Below, piece after piece: positions 43,669 through 56,537 of a stretch of 64,000 bases of DNA; position 1 is the first letter of the stretch, and the number at the start of each line of letters is the position of its first letter. A program made the position numbers and the translations under genes. Below the pieces are notes generated by a model. That model had not been told where the DNA came from. It did no database searches and saw only the letters and a program-made list of their open reading frames with translations. Location: positions 1,798,001-1,862,000 of the forward strand of contig NZ_CP040020.1 of the NCBI RefSeq assembly GCF_005280295.1. Direction: 5' to 3'. The stretch comes from Brevibacterium sp. CS2. GTDB taxonomy: Bacteria; Actinomycetota; Actinomycetes; Actinomycetales; Brevibacteriaceae.

Positions 43669-45110
43669 TCAGCGAGCGCAACCTGCGGTCCCTCGTGACC
43701 TTCGCCGGGATCGCGGTGCCCGGCGTGCTCATCGCCGCCACCGGCTTCCTCACCCCGCTCGCGGGAGGCTCCGTGCAGCGCGGCCCGGAGCAGATCCGGC
43801 TGCCCGCCTCGGACACCGTGTCCGTGTGCCCCGGTCCCTGGCAGACGGCGGAGGAGGCCGCCGGCACCGACGCGGAGTTCTCCACCGATCCCGCCCCGCC
43901 GGCGACGGTGCAGTCGGCGACCGTCCTCACCTCCGCCCCCGACGGCACCGCGCAGGCCGCCGGTCTGCGCTCGGAGTCCCTCGACGGTGCGGAGAACTTC
44001 ACCGTCGGCACCTCCCGCGGCTTCGTCACCGGCGACGACCTCGTCGACGCGCCCACCCGCATCACCGGGCTCGCCGCGGAGGAGCACCCCGCCCTCGTGT
44101 CCGCCGCGCAGACCGTCGCCGCCGACTCCGGGGACTTCGCCGGGCTCGCCGCGCTCAGCTGCACCCGGCCGGCCACCCGCGCGGTGCTCACCGCCGGCGG
44201 CACCGCCGCCGGTGCCGATTCCCGGCTCCTCATCGGCAACCCCTCGGCCTCGTCGATCACCGTGGAGATCGCGCTGCGCGGTGCGCACGGCCGCGTGGCC
44301 GCAGCCGGGGAGGACGCGCTGAGCCTGGCGCCGGGCGAGCAGCGTGCCGTCCAGCTCGGCGCGCTCGCTCCGGACGAGGAGGTGCTCGGGATCGAGCTGC
44401 GCGCCGCCGGCGGGCTCATGACCGCCGCCCTCCAGCAGATCGAGCGCGACGGTCTGACCGCGCTCGGCATCGAGTACGGGGTCCCGACCGCTCCGGCCGG
44501 CTCCACCGCCGAGGTCCCCCTCGCCGCGGCGGGCTCCGCCGCGGTGCGGATCGTCAACCCCGGCGACACCGCGGCGAGCGCGCGCATCGAGTACCTCGGC
44601 GCCGACGGCCCGGTGGAGATCGAGGCGGGCTCCGCTGCGATCCCGGCCCACGGCAGCGTGGAGGTGGCGCTCGGCGAGGTCCCGGCCGGGGTCGTGCGGA
44701 TCACCGCCGACGCCCCCGTCCACGCCGGGGCCCGCCTCGCCGCCGACGGCGACTTCGCCGAGGTGCCCGCGACGGCTCCGCTGCGCGCCGGCCAGCTCCT
44801 CCTGCTGCCGCGCGGGCCGGCGGCGGAGGTCGTGCTCGGCAGCGCCGACGGAGAGGTGGTGCTCACCGGGGTGCGCGAGGACGGGACGAGCACGGAGCCG
44901 CACGCCGTCGACCTGTCCCCGGACCGGGCGAGCACGGTGACGCCGAGCGCGCTGTTCGGGGAGGCCGTCACCGGGCTGCGCTTCGACACCCCCGACGGAG
45001 TGCGCGTCCATGCCGCGGCGATGGCAGTGAGCGAGGCCGGGATCAGCGGGCTCGTCGTGCCCGCGCCGCCCACCGGGATCGGCTACCGCGACATCCGCCT
45101 CGGGCACTGA
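43665..45110 (+). CDS. DUF5719 family membrane-anchored protein
   Basis: 481 residues. One N-terminal hydrophobic segment (LVTFAGIAVPGVLIAATGFL) acts as anchor or uncleaved signal. The rest is an extracellular region built of repeated beta segments such as SRLLIGNPSASSITVEIALR and AAVRIVNPGDTAASARIEYL, with a Cys pair near residues 46 and 166. This matches the DUF5719 family that regularly follows a GT2-type gene near whiB2 in Micrococcales. A role in the same glycan pathway is inferred only from the gene overlap (ATGA). Confidence 0.8.
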   Translation: MISERNLRSLVTFAGIAVPGVLIAATGFLTPLAGGSVQRGPEQIRLPASDTVSVCPGPWQTAEEAAGTDAEFSTDPAPPATVQSATVLTSAPDGTAQAAGLRSESLDGAENFTVGTSRGFVTGDDLVDAPTRITGLAAEEHPALVSAAQTVAADSGDFAGLAALSCTRPATRAVLTAGGTAAGADSRLLIGNPSASSITVEIALRGAHGRVAAAGEDALSLAPGEQRAVQLGALAPDEEVLGIELRAAGGLMTAALQQIERDGLTALGIEYGVPTAPAGSTAEVPLAAAGSAAVRIVNPGDTAASARIEYLGADGPVEIEAGSAAIPAHGSVEVALGEVPAGVVRITADAPVHAGARLAADGDFAEVPATAPLRAGQLLLLPRGPAAEVVLGSADGEVVLTGVREDGTSTEPHAVDLSPDRASTVTPSALFGEAVTGLRFDTPDGVRVHAAAMAVSEAGISGLVVPAPPTGIGYRDIRLGH

Positions 45111-45161
45111 GCGTGCGCCGGTGTGCGCAGGGCGCGGGACGGCAGGCGCGGCGGGCGGGGG

Positions 45162-45557
45162 TCAGCCGCGCGCCTCGGGCCACAGCTCGGCGGCATCGCG
45201 GCCGCACAGCAGCCCGGCCTGCTCGCCGATGATCCGGCCGAGCAGGTCGACGAGCTCCTCGCGGTCCGCGCAGCGCGAGGCGATCGGCAGCCGGTGGACG
45301 ACGATCGTCGCCGGCCGGCCCGGAGCGGCCGGGAACACGCGTCCGAGCTCGACGGCACCGGTGGGCGGGGGCACCCGGTCGACGGCGAGCACGACCCCGT
45401 CGAGCTCGCCGTCCGCGCGGGAGCGGATCCGGTCCATGATGCGCGCGGCGAGGCGGTCGAAGCGCGCGGCGCGCGAGCGCGCGCTCGGCACCGGGGCGGA
45501 GAAGATCTCCCCGCGCAGGCCGCGGCCGTGCCGGTCGCGGGCGTGGGAGCGGGACAT
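45162..45557 (-). CDS. Metallopeptidase family protein (zincin-like, PF06262 type)
   Basis: 131 residues. RDRHGRGLRGEIFSAPVP at the N-terminus and LGRVFPAAPGRPATIVVHRLP match the short actinobacterial family usually called metallopeptidase. Where other bacteria have HExxH, this lineage shows a degenerate helix (ELVDLLGRIIGEQAGLL), so proteolytic activity is doubtful. The gene is divergent from DUF3499, with a leaderless promoter: TACAAT ends 7 nt before ATG 45557. The same pair occurs in M. tuberculosis (Rv3259/Rv3258c). Confidence 0.8.
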   Translation of the reverse strand: MSRSHARDRHGRGLRGEIFSAPVPSARSRAARFDRLAARIMDRIRSRADGELDGVVLAVDRVPPPTGAVELGRVFPAAPGRPATIVVHRLPIASRCADREELVDLLGRIIGEQAGLLCGRDAAELWPEARG

Positions 45558-45564
45558 GGGGCCG

Positions 45565-45577
45565 ATTGTATTAGACT
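45565..45577. promoter_or_regulatory. Back-to-back leaderless -10 elements
   Basis: Minus-strand TACAAT (45565-45570) serves ATG 45557 and plus-strand TAGACT (45572-45577) serves GTG 45586. The two boxes are separated by one base. The whole intergenic space is 28 bp, so the two polymerases cannot bind at once. Confidence 0.6.
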
Positions 45578-45585
45578 CTCGTGGT

Positions 45586-45939
45586 GTGCCCGGAGTGAGA
45601 CTGTGTTCCAAGACGAACTGCGCGAACAGCGCCGCGTGGACCCTGACGTACGTCCACGCCGACGCCTGCGTGGTCATCGGTCCGCTCGCGATGCGCGCCG
45701 AGCCCGGCGCCCACGACCTCTGCTCCCGCCACGCCGAGCGCCTCATCGCCCCGCAGGGCTGGCAGCTCATCCGGCTCGGGGCCGGCGAGGAGCAGCCCGA
45801 ACGCAGCCGCGACGACCTGCTCGCGATCGCCGACGCCGTGCGCGAGGCCGCTCGGCCCAAGCCCGCGCCGGCCGCCGGGCCCGCCCCCGTCGCGCGGAGC
45901 CACGGCCACCTGCGCGTGGTCGGGGACCCCGAGGAATGA
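45586..45939 (+). CDS. DUF3499 family protein
   Basis: 117 residues. [42 protein letters not shown] and [10 protein letters not shown] are the conserved family blocks. Two Cys near the start and a Cys-x2-His later suggest a small zinc-binding fold. The function is unknown. The start is GTG 45586 by promoter spacing (8 nt from TAGACT) or GTG 45595, which would give VRLCSK, closer to other family members. It overlaps the phosphomannomutase start by 4 nt. Confidence 0.85.
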   Translation: MPGVRLCSKTNCANSAAWTLTYVHADACVVIGPLAMRAEPGAHDLCSRHAERLIAPQGWQLIRLGAGEEQPERSRDDLLAIADAVREAARPKPAPAAGPAPVARSHGHLRVVGDPEE

Positions 45940-47387
45940 CGGACCGCTCCTCCCGGCTGTCCCGCGCGCTCAAGGCCTACGACCTGCGCGGCCGGGTCGG
46001 CGACGACCTCGACGACGACCTGCTGTTCGCGCTCGGCTGGGGCACGGTGCGCACGATGCGCGCCCGCCACGGCACCGCCGGGGTCGTCATCGGCGCGGAC
46101 ATGCGCCCGGACTCCCTGGGATTCGCCCGCGCGCTCGCCCGCGGGGTCGCCGCCGCCGGGGGTGCACCCACCCTGCTCGGCCTGTGCTCGACCGACCAGC
46201 TGTACTTCGCCTCCGGGCGCTCCGGCCTGCCCGGCCTCATGGTCACCGCGAGCCACAACCCGAGCGGCTGGAACGGCATCAAGGTGTGCGGCCCGCACGC
46301 GGCGGGGATCTCCCGCGCCGGCGGCCTCGACGCGATCGCCGACTCCGCCCTCGACGCCCCGCCGGACCCCGCCGCCGGCGACCCGGCGGCGGCCGCGGAA
46401 CCCCGGCCGGACCCGGACGCGGCCCGGGAGCTCGCCGTCGGGTATGCGGAGACGATCCGCGCGCAGACCGGCATCACGGGCCTTCGCCGGCCGCTCACCG
46501 TGATCGCCGACTGCGGCAACGGGATGGCCGGCAAGCTCCTGCCCGAGGTGTTCGGCACCGCCGCGCTCGCCGCTCCCGTCCTCCTCGACGTGCGGGGGAT
46601 GTACACCGAGCTCGACGGCACCTTCCCGAACCATCCGGCGAACCCGCTCGACCCCGCCAACCTCGTCGACGTGCAGCGCGCCGTCGTCGACTCCGGTGCC
46701 GACCTCGGGCTCGCCTTCGACGGCGACGCCGACCGCTGCTTCGTCATCGACGAGACCGGGCGGGCGACCTCGGCCTCGGCGATCGGGGCGCTCGTCGCCC
46801 GCCGGGAGATCGCCCGCGCTCGCGCGGCCGGGGAGGACGCCCCGGTGGTGCTCCACAACCTCATCACCTCGCGCGCGGTGCCGGAGACCGTCGCGGCGGC
46901 CGGGGGCCGGCCGGTGCGCACCCCGGTGGGCCACTCCGGGATCAAGCAGCTCATGGCCGAGCACCGGGCGGTGTTCGCCTGCGAGCACTCCGCGCACTTC
47001 TACTTCCGCGATTTCTCCGGCGCCGACAGCGGCATGCTCGCCGCCTGCCACGTCATCGCCGCGCTCGCCGACACCGGCGGGACGCTCAGCGCGCTGCTCG
47101 CCGACCTCGACCCCTACGCCGGCTCCGGGGAGATCAACTCCACCGTGGCGGACCCGGCCGCCGCGCTCGCTCGGTTCCGCGCCGCCGCCGGTGCCGGAGT
47201 GTTCGGCGCGGGCACGCTCGACGAGCTCGACGGGGTGACGCTCACCGGCGCGGACTTCTGGGCCAACGTGCGTCCGTCGAACACCGAGCCGCTCGTCCGG
47301 TTCAACTGCGAGACCCCGGACGCCGCACGCACCGCAGCCCTCACCGCCGAGGTGCTCGCACTCGTCCGCGCCGACGATCGACCCTAG
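45936..47387 (+). CDS. manB: Phosphomannomutase/phosphoglucomutase
   Basis: 483 residues of the alpha-D-phosphohexomutase family. The phosphorylated Ser106 is in [13 protein letters not shown], the magnesium loop is [12 protein letters not shown], the sugar-binding loop is [11 protein letters not shown], and the phosphate-binding C-terminal loop is [13 protein letters not shown]. It converts mannose-6-phosphate to mannose-1-phosphate, supplying GDP-mannose for glycans together with manA at 18.6 kb. It is coupled to DUF3499 by an ATGA overlap, the same order as in mycobacteria. Confidence 0.93.
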   Translation: MTDRSSRLSRALKAYDLRGRVGDDLDDDLLFALGWGTVRTMRARHGTAGVVIGADMRPDSLGFARALARGVAAAGGAPTLLGLCSTDQLYFASGRSGLPGLMVTASHNPSGWNGIKVCGPHAAGISRAGGLDAIADSALDAPPDPAAGDPAAAAEPRPDPDAARELAVGYAETIRAQTGITGLRRPLTVIADCGNGMAGKLLPEVFGTAALAAPVLLDVRGMYTELDGTFPNHPANPLDPANLVDVQRAVVDSGADLGLAFDGDADRCFVIDETGRATSASAIGALVARREIARARAAGEDAPVVLHNLITSRAVPETVAAAGGRPVRTPVGHSGIKQLMAEHRAVFACEHSAHFYFRDFSGADSGMLAACHVIAALADTGGTLSALLADLDPYAGSGEINSTVADPAAALARFRAAAGAGVFGAGTLDELDGVTLTGADFWANVRPSNTEPLVRFNCETPDAARTAALTAEVLALVRADDRP

Positions 47388-47390
47388 ACT
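47385..47390 (+). promoter_or_regulatory. -10 element for ahcY
   Basis: TAGACT overlaps the phosphomannomutase stop codon and lies 32 bp upstream of GTG 47423, which also has its own ribosome site (TAAGGA). Confidence 0.5.
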
Positions 47391-47422
47391 GGACGCACAC
47401 CCGACGGACAGTAAGGACTCAC

Positions 47423-48874
<1,452 letters not shown>

Positions 48875-48925
48875 TCCCGCCACCCCGCGCGGCACAGCAC
48901 AGCACAGCGGCACAGCCAGAAGGCA

Positions 48926-48962
48926 AAATCCTGCGGTTCCTGAGAACGGAACCGCAGGATTT
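48926..48962. terminator. Bidirectional hairpin terminator between ahcY and the fucose operon
   Basis: AAATCCTGCGGTTCC (48926-48940), loop TGAGAAC, GGAACCGCAGGATTT (48948-48962) form a perfect 15-bp stem. A/T-rich ends on both sides suit termination of ahcY and of the convergent sugar-transport operon. Confidence 0.85.
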
Positions 48963-49045
48963 CGCTGTCTCGGCCGGTGCGTGCCGCACCGCGGCGGAGG
49001 AGCCCGGTCCGGCGGCGCGGCCCCGCCGCGCCGCCGGATCCGATG

Positions 49046-50026
49046 TCACTCGTAGAGGTTGGGCTTGATCTCCTCGGAGTCGATGGTGTCCTTGTCGTAC
49101 CAGTAGAAGCCGGTGTCGATGGTCTCCGGCAGGTCCTCGCCGGCGAGCGCCTTGACCGCGGCCTCGACGGTCTCGCGACCGATCCCCACCGGGTTCTGGG
49201 TCACGGCGCCGAACTCCGTGCCCTCGCGGATCGCGTCGAGCTGGGCCTTGCTCGAGTCGAAGCCGACGATGGTGACGGAGTCGACGACGTCCTTCTCCTT
49301 GACCGCGTTGACGACGCCGACCGCCGAGCCCTCGTTGGTCCCGTAGAGCCCGGCGAGGTCGGGGTTGGCCTCGATCATCGCGTTGGCGATGTCGGTCGAC
49401 TTGAGCTGGTCGCCGCCGCCGTACTGGGTGTCGACGATCTCGATGTCGGGCTCGTTGGCCTCCATGTACCCGACGAACCCGTCGCGGCGGTCGCGGCCGG
49501 AGGACGAGGTCTGGTCGTGGGCGACGATCGCGATCTTGCCCGAGCCGTCGATCGCCTCGGCCATGTGCTTCGCGGCCTCCGCCGCAGCCGCCGTGTTGTC
49601 CGTCGCCGCGGTCGTCACCGGGATGTCGGAATCGACGCCGGAGTCGAAGGCGATAACGGGGATGTCGGACGACTGGGCGCGCTCGAGCAGCGGGGCCGCG
49701 GCCTGCGAGTCGAGGGCGGCGAGCGCGATCGCGTCCGGGTTCTTGTCGAGCGCGGTGGTGAGCATCTGGATCTGCTGGTCGACGTCGGTCTCCGTCTCCG
49801 GGCCCTCGAACGTCACGCGCACGTCGTGCTCGGCGGCGGCCTCCTCCGCGCCCTGCTTGACGGCCTGCCAGAACTGGTGCTGGAAGCCCTTGGACACGAT
49901 GGCGATGTACGGCTGGTCGCCGTCCCCGCCGCCGGACCCGCCGGACTCCGCGGACTCGCAGCCGGTGAGGGTGAGGGTGAGGATCGCCGCGCCGGCGGCG
50001 ACGGTGCTCCACAGTGAGCGCTTCAT
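49046..50026 (-). CDS. Sugar ABC transporter substrate-binding lipoprotein (RbsB-type)
   Basis: 326 residues. The lipoprotein signal is ILTLTLTGCES, with Cys22 as the lipidated residue. The mature part is a periplasmic-binding-protein fold of the ribose/galactose type: YIAIVSKGFQHQFWQAVKQG, DAIALAALDSQAAAPLLERA and GTNEGSAVGVVNAVKEK. It captures a sugar outside the membrane for the permease and ATPase encoded upstream. Context (L-fucose degradation genes in the same operon) points to L-fucose. ATG 50026 has GAAGGAG at 7 nt. It is the last gene of the operon, separated from the permease by 125 bp. Confidence 0.93.
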   Translation of the reverse strand: MKRSLWSTVAAGAAILTLTLTGCESAESGGSGGGDGDQPYIAIVSKGFQHQFWQAVKQGAEEAAAEHDVRVTFEGPETETDVDQQIQMLTTALDKNPDAIALAALDSQAAAPLLERAQSSDIPVIAFDSGVDSDIPVTTAATDNTAAAAEAAKHMAEAIDGSGKIAIVAHDQTSSSGRDRRDGFVGYMEANEPDIEIVDTQYGGGDQLKSTDIANAMIEANPDLAGLYGTNEGSAVGVVNAVKEKDVVDSVTIVGFDSSKAQLDAIREGTEFGAVTQNPVGIGRETVEAAVKALAGEDLPETIDTGFYWYDKDTIDSEEIKPNLYE

Positions 50027-50151
50027 GTGAACTCCTTCGTTCATGGACGGTGCTGGGGTGGGCGGTGCTGGGGTGGACGGTGGTGCCGATGAGGTGGTCT
50101 GCGGCGGTGCGGGACCGCGGTGGTGCGGGCGGGGCCCGGCGGCGTCTCAGG

Positions 50152-51166
50152 TCATGTCGACTCCTGCCGCTTGCGGCGCACCATGTCGACGAACACGGCG
50201 ATGAGGATGACGACGCCGACGACGACCTTCTGCCACTCCTGCGGGATCGACATGATCTGCAGGCCGTTGGTGAGCACGGACATGATGAGCGCGCCGATCA
50301 CCGTGCCGATGATCGAGCCCTTGCCGCCCTGGAGCGAGGTCCCGCCGATGATCACCGCGGCGATCGCCTCGAGCTCGTAGCCCATGCCCTGGCCGGGCTG
50401 GGCCGAGGACAGGCGGGAGGCCATGATCACGCCGGCGAGCCCGGTGAAGCAGCCGGCCACGGTGTACACGATGACCTGCCAGCGGCGGACGTTGATGCCC
50501 GACAGGGCGGTCGCCTCGGCGTTGGAGCCGATCGAGAAGGTGTAGCGGCCGAACACCGTGCGGGACAGCAGCACCCAGGCGATGATCGCGGCGATGAACA
50601 TGATGATCACCGCGTTCGGGATGACGAGACCGGGGATCGAGCGTCCCATCGCGACGTTGAAGAAGCCCGGCGTCTCGGTGAAGTAGATCGGCTTGGTGCC
50701 CGAGATCACGAGCGCGAGGCCCTGGGCGACCATCATCATCGCGAGCGTGGCGATGAACGGCGGGATGCCGAGGAAGGAGATCACCGAGCCGTTGACGAGC
50801 CCGATGAGCGCGCCGAACGCGATGCCGCCGAGCACCCCGACCCACAGCGGCAGCCCCCAGTAGGTGAGGAACACCCCGACCATGACCGAGCACAGCGTCA
50901 TCCCGGTGCCGATCGACAGGTCGATGCCGCCGGTGATGATGACGAAGGTCGTGCCGAGCGCGAGGATGCCGATGACCGCGGTGGCGAGCAGGATGCCGGA
51001 GATGTTCGACACCGAGGCGAAGTCGGGGTTGGCGACGGTGAAGAAGATGAAGAGCACGATGAGGCTGACGAACGCGAGCATCTGCTGGAGCGAGCTGCGG
51101 AGCCGGCCGAGCAGGCCGGTGCCCTGCGGCGGCTCGCCGGGTGCGGCCGGACCCGCGGCCCGGGTC

Positions 51167-51186
<20 letters not shown>
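50152..51186 (-). CDS. Sugar ABC transporter permease (RbsC-type)
   Basis: 344 residues and about eight to ten transmembrane helices. Family blocks include VIITGGIDLSIGTGM, LGIPPFIATLAMMMVAQGLAL and AVIIGGTSLQGGKGSIIGTVIGALIMSVL, typical of the BPD_transp_2 family used for ribose-like sugars. It forms the membrane channel of the probable L-fucose importer. ATG 51186 follows AGGAGG. Its start lies 20 nt inside the end of the ATPase gene. Confidence 0.93.
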
Positions 51187-52773
<1,587 letters not shown>

Positions 52774-52777
<4 letters not shown>

Positions 52778-54579
52778 GCGGCGTCTCCTGACGGGCGGCG
52801 GACGGGACGGTAGAGCTCGAGCGCGGTGGCCCAGCGGATGCGGCGGCGCGCGGCCGCCGGCAGCGCGTCGAGGATCGCGTCGATCGTGGTGCGCACGGCC
52901 GGCGTGGTGCCGCCGGCCTCGGTCATCGGCCAGTCGGAGCCCGCCAGCAGCCGGCGGGCGCCGAACAGCTCGAGCGCGGTGCCGATCGCGGCCTGCGCGT
53001 GCGGCAGCGCGTCCTGCAGGCCGGAGATCTTCGCGTACACAGAGGGGTGGGCGGCGCACGCGGCGAGCTGCGCGGACCACTCCTCCCACTCCGGGGTGCC
53101 GGGGCCGCCGGCCGGGGGCTTGCCGAGGTGGTCGACGACGATCGGCAGGTCCGGCAGCGCGGCGGCGAGGTCCGCGACGTGCGGCAGGTGGCCGGGGTAG
53201 GCGTCGGGCACCTCGAACACGTACCCGGCGGCCGCGACGCGGGCGAGCGAGTCGCGGACGGCGGGCAGGGCGAGGAAGTCCGGGCGCGGGTCGTCGTGGA
53301 CGAGGTGGCGCACCCCGAGGAGCAGCGGCTCCGCGCGCCACTGCGTGAGAGCGGCCGCGGCGGCCTCCGGGTCGTCGAGCGGGAGCCAGCCGACGACCCC
53401 GAGGATCCGGGTGTCCGCGCCGGCGGCGGCGAGCATCCGGGCGGTGTCGCCGGGGGTGTCGTCGGCCTGGACGAGGATCCCGGAGGCGCCGTCGTCGAGC
53501 ACGGCGGCGGCGGCCTCGGCGAGGTCGTGGTGCCGGCGCAGCGCGGCCGGCGCGCCCGCGAGCCAGGCGTACCCCTCCGCGGGGTCCCAGATGTGGAGGT
53601 GCGCGTCGATCCGCAGCGCCGGTTCGGTAGGGATGAGACCGGCGGCGGCGAGGTCGTCCCAGAGCGCCTCGGGGACCGCGGCGGTCAGCCGTGCGAGGTT
53701 CTCCGTCACCTGCTCGGGCCGGGAGGCGCCGAGGATGATCCCGGGCACGAGCGGGTTGCGGGTGGGGAAGTGGAGCGCGGCGGTCGGCAGGTCGGTGCTG
53801 TGCGCGGTGCACCGCTGCGCGATGTGCCGGGCCCGCTCGATGACGGCCGGCGGGGCCTGGACGTAGTCGTAGTGGGCGTCGGCGGGGACCTCGGGGCGGG
53901 CGAGCAGCCCGGAGTTCATCACGCCGACGGGCACGACGAGGGTGCCCGTGCGCGCGCACTCCGGGAGCAGCGCGGCGGCCGCGGGCTGCTCGGCGAGCGT
54001 GTAGCGGCCGGCGATCATCACGAGGTCGAGCGCGCCGGTGGCGGCGAGCTCGGCGGCCGCCGCGGCGGAGTTCGTGCCCACGCCGATCGCGGCGACCCGC
54101 CCGGCGGCACGGAGCTCGGCGAGCGCGGGCACGCCGAGGTCGATGCCCGACTGCAGGTCGTAGACGTCGGGGTCGTGGAGGTAGAGGATGTCGACGTGGT
54201 CGAGGCCGAGCCGCTCGAGAGAGCTCTCGAGGCTCGCGCGAATCCCCTCCGGGCTCGGGTCCCAGCGGCGCACGTGGGTGGCCTCGACGGCGAACCCGTG
54301 GTCCATGTCGAGGGTGCCGGGCCGGTGATCCGGATCCGGCACGAGGAGCCGGCCGACCTTCGTCGAGACGATGAACTCCTCGCGCGGCTTGTCGGCGAGG
54401 AACCGGCCGAGCCGCCGCTCGGACAGGCCGAGGCCGTAGTGGGGCGCGGTGTCGAAGCTGCGGATCCCGGAGTCCCAGGCGGCCTGGAGGACGGCGTGGG
54501 CCTCCGCGTCGTCGAGCGGCCGGTGGAGGTTGCCGAGCCCGGCGCAGCCGAGTCCGGCACCGGCGAGGCGGCGGAGCAC
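52774..54579 (-). CDS. Fused L-fucose dehydrogenase (aldo-keto reductase) and L-fuconolactonase (amidohydrolase)
   Basis: 601 residues as an uninterrupted frame. Residues 1-325 are an aldo-keto reductase of the D-threo-aldose/L-fucose dehydrogenase kind (SFDTAPHYGLGLSERRLG with Asp/Tyr, VSTKVGRLL Lys, YLHDPD His). Residues 332-600 are an amidohydrolase_2 lactonase (RIDAHLHIWDP, PIVVDHLGKPP, LLAGSDWPM). The two consecutive steps, sugar to lactone and lactone to acid, are thus on one chain. GTG 54579 has no ribosome site. GTG 54647 overlaps the mutarotase stop (GTGA) and would join this frame if the five-base run at 54588-54592 had one more base, so the true N-terminus may be about 22 residues longer. 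Confidence 0.88.
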
Positions 54580-54643
54580 CGCGGCGCGGGGGAGGGCGGC
54601 GGCGCGGGGAGCGATCGGTCCGTGGGCACGGTGGCGGGGCCGG

Positions 54644-54958
54644 TCACGGGAGCCTCCACACGAGCGGCAGGCCGGAATCGTTCCCGGAGTAGTCGTCGGG
54701 CACCGCGAGGAGCTCGTCCATCCGCGCCTGCCACGCGATGTTCACCGGGTGCTCGGCGAGGGCGGCGCGCATCGCGGCGTAGTCGTCGACCTCGACGAGG
54801 TGGAAGAGGTGGGTGCCGTCGCGCCAGATCCGCCAACCGCGGACCCCGGCGGCGCGCAGCGCGGCGTCGAGCTCGGCGGGGATCTCCGCGTGGATCCGCT
54901 CGTAGTCGAGCTCGCGGCCGGGCCGGAGCTCGGTGTGGAGGGCGATGGTCTCAGGCAT
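54644..54958 (-). CDS. L-fucose/L-rhamnose mutarotase family protein
   Basis: 104 residues, the usual size. [42 protein letters not shown] and [11 protein letters not shown] match the mutarotase family (formerly DUF718), including the active-site Tyr/His/Trp positions. It interconverts sugar anomers so that the dehydrogenase receives the right form. It overlaps the fuconate dehydratase gene by 8 nt and probably the next gene by GTGA, so the operon is tightly coupled. Confidence 0.92.
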   Translation of the reverse strand: MPETIALHTELRPGRELDYERIHAEIPAELDAALRAAGVRGWRIWRDGTHLFHLVEVDDYAAMRAALAEHPVNIAWQARMDELLAVPDDYSGNDSGLPLVWRLP

Positions 54959-56357
54959 GGACGGCCTCGCTCCTCCCGGTGTCGGCCGCGGGGTCGGTGT
55001 CCGCCGCCGCGCCGGCGTCCGGAGCAGCCCCGGCGTCCGGAGCAGCTCCGGAGTCCGCCCCGGTGCTCCATTCGGCGCCGTCGGGGTAGGCGTAGCGGGC
55101 GAGCGAGGCGGCGTGCATCTCCGTGCCCGCGCCGGGCAGGCGGGGCACCCGGTAGTGGCCGTCGCGGACGTCGATCGGCTCGATGAAGTGCTCGTGGAGG
55201 TGGTCGACGAACTCGATCGAGCGGCGCTCCCGGGTGCCGGAGACAGCGACGAAGTCGAACATCGACAGGTGCTGGACGGCCTCGCACAGGCCGACGCCGC
55301 CGGCGTGCGGGCACACCCGGACGCCGAAATTCGCGGCGAGGAGGAGGATCGCGATGTTCTCGTTCACCCCGCCCACCCGGGTCGCGTCGAGCTGCAGCAC
55401 CTCCATCGACCCGGCCTGGAGCATCTGCTTGAACATCACCCGGTTGTGGACGTGCTCGCCGGTGGCCACGGGGATCGGGGCGATCCCCCGGGCGATCGCG
55501 GCGTGGGCGAGGATGTCGTCGGGGCTCGTCGGCTCCTCGACCCAGGCGATCGACTCGTCCTCCATCGCCGTCACCCAGGCGATCGCCTCGGCGACGTCCC
55601 AGCGCTGGTTCGCGTCGATCGCGATCTCCACGGAGTCCCCGACCGCCTGCCGGGCGAGCGCGAAGCGGCGCCGGTCGTCGTCGAGGTCGGCCCCGACCTT
55701 GAGCTTGATCTGGGTGAAGCCGTCCGCCGCGGCCTGCTGGGCGAGCGCGACGAGCTTCGCGTCGCTGTAGCCGAGCCAGCCCGGCGTCGTCGTGTAGGCC
55801 GGGTAGCCGGTGGCCTCGAGCTCGGCGATGCGGGCGGCGCGCCCGGGCTCCGCGGCGCGGAGGATGTCGAGCGCCTCGTCCCGGGTGAGCGCGTCGGTGA
55901 GGTAGCGGAAGTCGACGACGTCGACGATCTCCTCCGGCGTCAGCTCCGCGAGCAGGCGCCACAGCGGCAGGCCGGCGCGCTTGGCCCGCAGGTCCCACAG
56001 CGCGTTGAGCACGGCGCCGGCGGCCATGTGCATGACGCCCTTCTCCGGGCCGAGCCAGCGCAGCTGCGAGTCGTGGACGAGGAGCCGCCAGGCACGGCCG
56101 AGGTCGGCGAGGAAGTCCTCGGCGTCGAGCCCGACGACGTGGTCGGCCAGCGTCGCGATCGCGGTGGTCATGACCTCGTTGCCGCGGCCGATCGTGAAGG
56201 CGAAGCCGTGTCCGCTCAGGCCGTCGGCGGCGTCGGTGCGCAGCTCGACGTACGCCGCAGAGTAGTCGGGATCGGGATTCATCGCGTCGGAGCCGTCGAG
56301 CATCCGGGAGGTGGGGAACCGGACGTCGTGGACCCGGAGTTCGGTGATGACTGACAC
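54951..56357 (-). CDS. L-fuconate dehydratase (enolase superfamily)
   Basis: 468 residues. [48 protein letters not shown] and [15 protein letters not shown] match the characterised Xanthomonas L-fuconate dehydratase closely. Catalytic Lys lies in IKLKVG, metal ligands in [15 protein letters not shown] and VATGEHVHN, and the catalytic His in [12 protein letters not shown]. It dehydrates L-fuconate to 2-keto-3-deoxy-L-fuconate. The last 30 residues are a low-complexity Asp/Ala/Gly repeat tail ([11 protein letters not shown]) absent from the family. It is the first gene of the leftward fucose operon. The start ATG 56357 follows GGAGG. Confidence 0.95.
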   Translation of the reverse strand: MSVITELRVHDVRFPTSRMLDGSDAMNPDPDYSAAYVELRTDAADGLSGHGFAFTIGRGNEVMTTAIATLADHVVGLDAEDFLADLGRAWRLLVHDSQLRWLGPEKGVMHMAAGAVLNALWDLRAKRAGLPLWRLLAELTPEEIVDVVDFRYLTDALTRDEALDILRAAEPGRAARIAELEATGYPAYTTTPGWLGYSDAKLVALAQQAAADGFTQIKLKVGADLDDDRRRFALARQAVGDSVEIAIDANQRWDVAEAIAWVTAMEDESIAWVEEPTSPDDILAHAAIARGIAPIPVATGEHVHNRVMFKQMLQAGSMEVLQLDATRVGGVNENIAILLLAANFGVRVCPHAGGVGLCEAVQHLSMFDFVAVSGTRERRSIEFVDHLHEHFIEPIDVRDGHYRVPRLPGAGTEMHAASLARYAYPDGAEWSTGADSGAAPDAGAAPDAGAAADTDPAADTGRSEAVHA

Positions 56358-56412
56358 CTGGAGGCCCTCCTTCTTCGTCGAATGGTATGGGCTGGATCAC
56401 ATGTTCACACGA

Positions 56413-56452
56413 AACCTACATATCCGATAGGATCATTGTCAATCATGTAGGG
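56413..56452. promoter_or_regulatory. Divergent fucose promoter with dyad operator
   Basis: Leftward: -35 TTGACA (56437-56442) and -10 TAGGTT (56413-56418), 18-bp spacer. Inside that spacer lies a small dyad ATCC-GATA-GGAT (56422-56433). A larger inverted repeat CCTACAT (56415-56421) and ATGTAGG (56445-56451) spans the promoter. Rightward, TAGGGT (56448-56453) could serve the regulator gene. The neighbouring GntR protein is the obvious ligand-controlled binder. Confidence 0.7.
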
Positions 56453-56537
56453 TTGGTGTCATCGGCCGCGACGAGGCGGTCGAACTGGTATTCATGGAGG
56501 ACCCGGATTCCGCCGGGCGCTCTGCGACGGAGGCGAC

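Noticed and set aside
50048..50077. Two copies of a 15-bp repeat (CGGTGCTGGGGTGG type) between the permease and the binding-protein genes
   Set aside because: Too short and low in complexity to claim a regulatory role.
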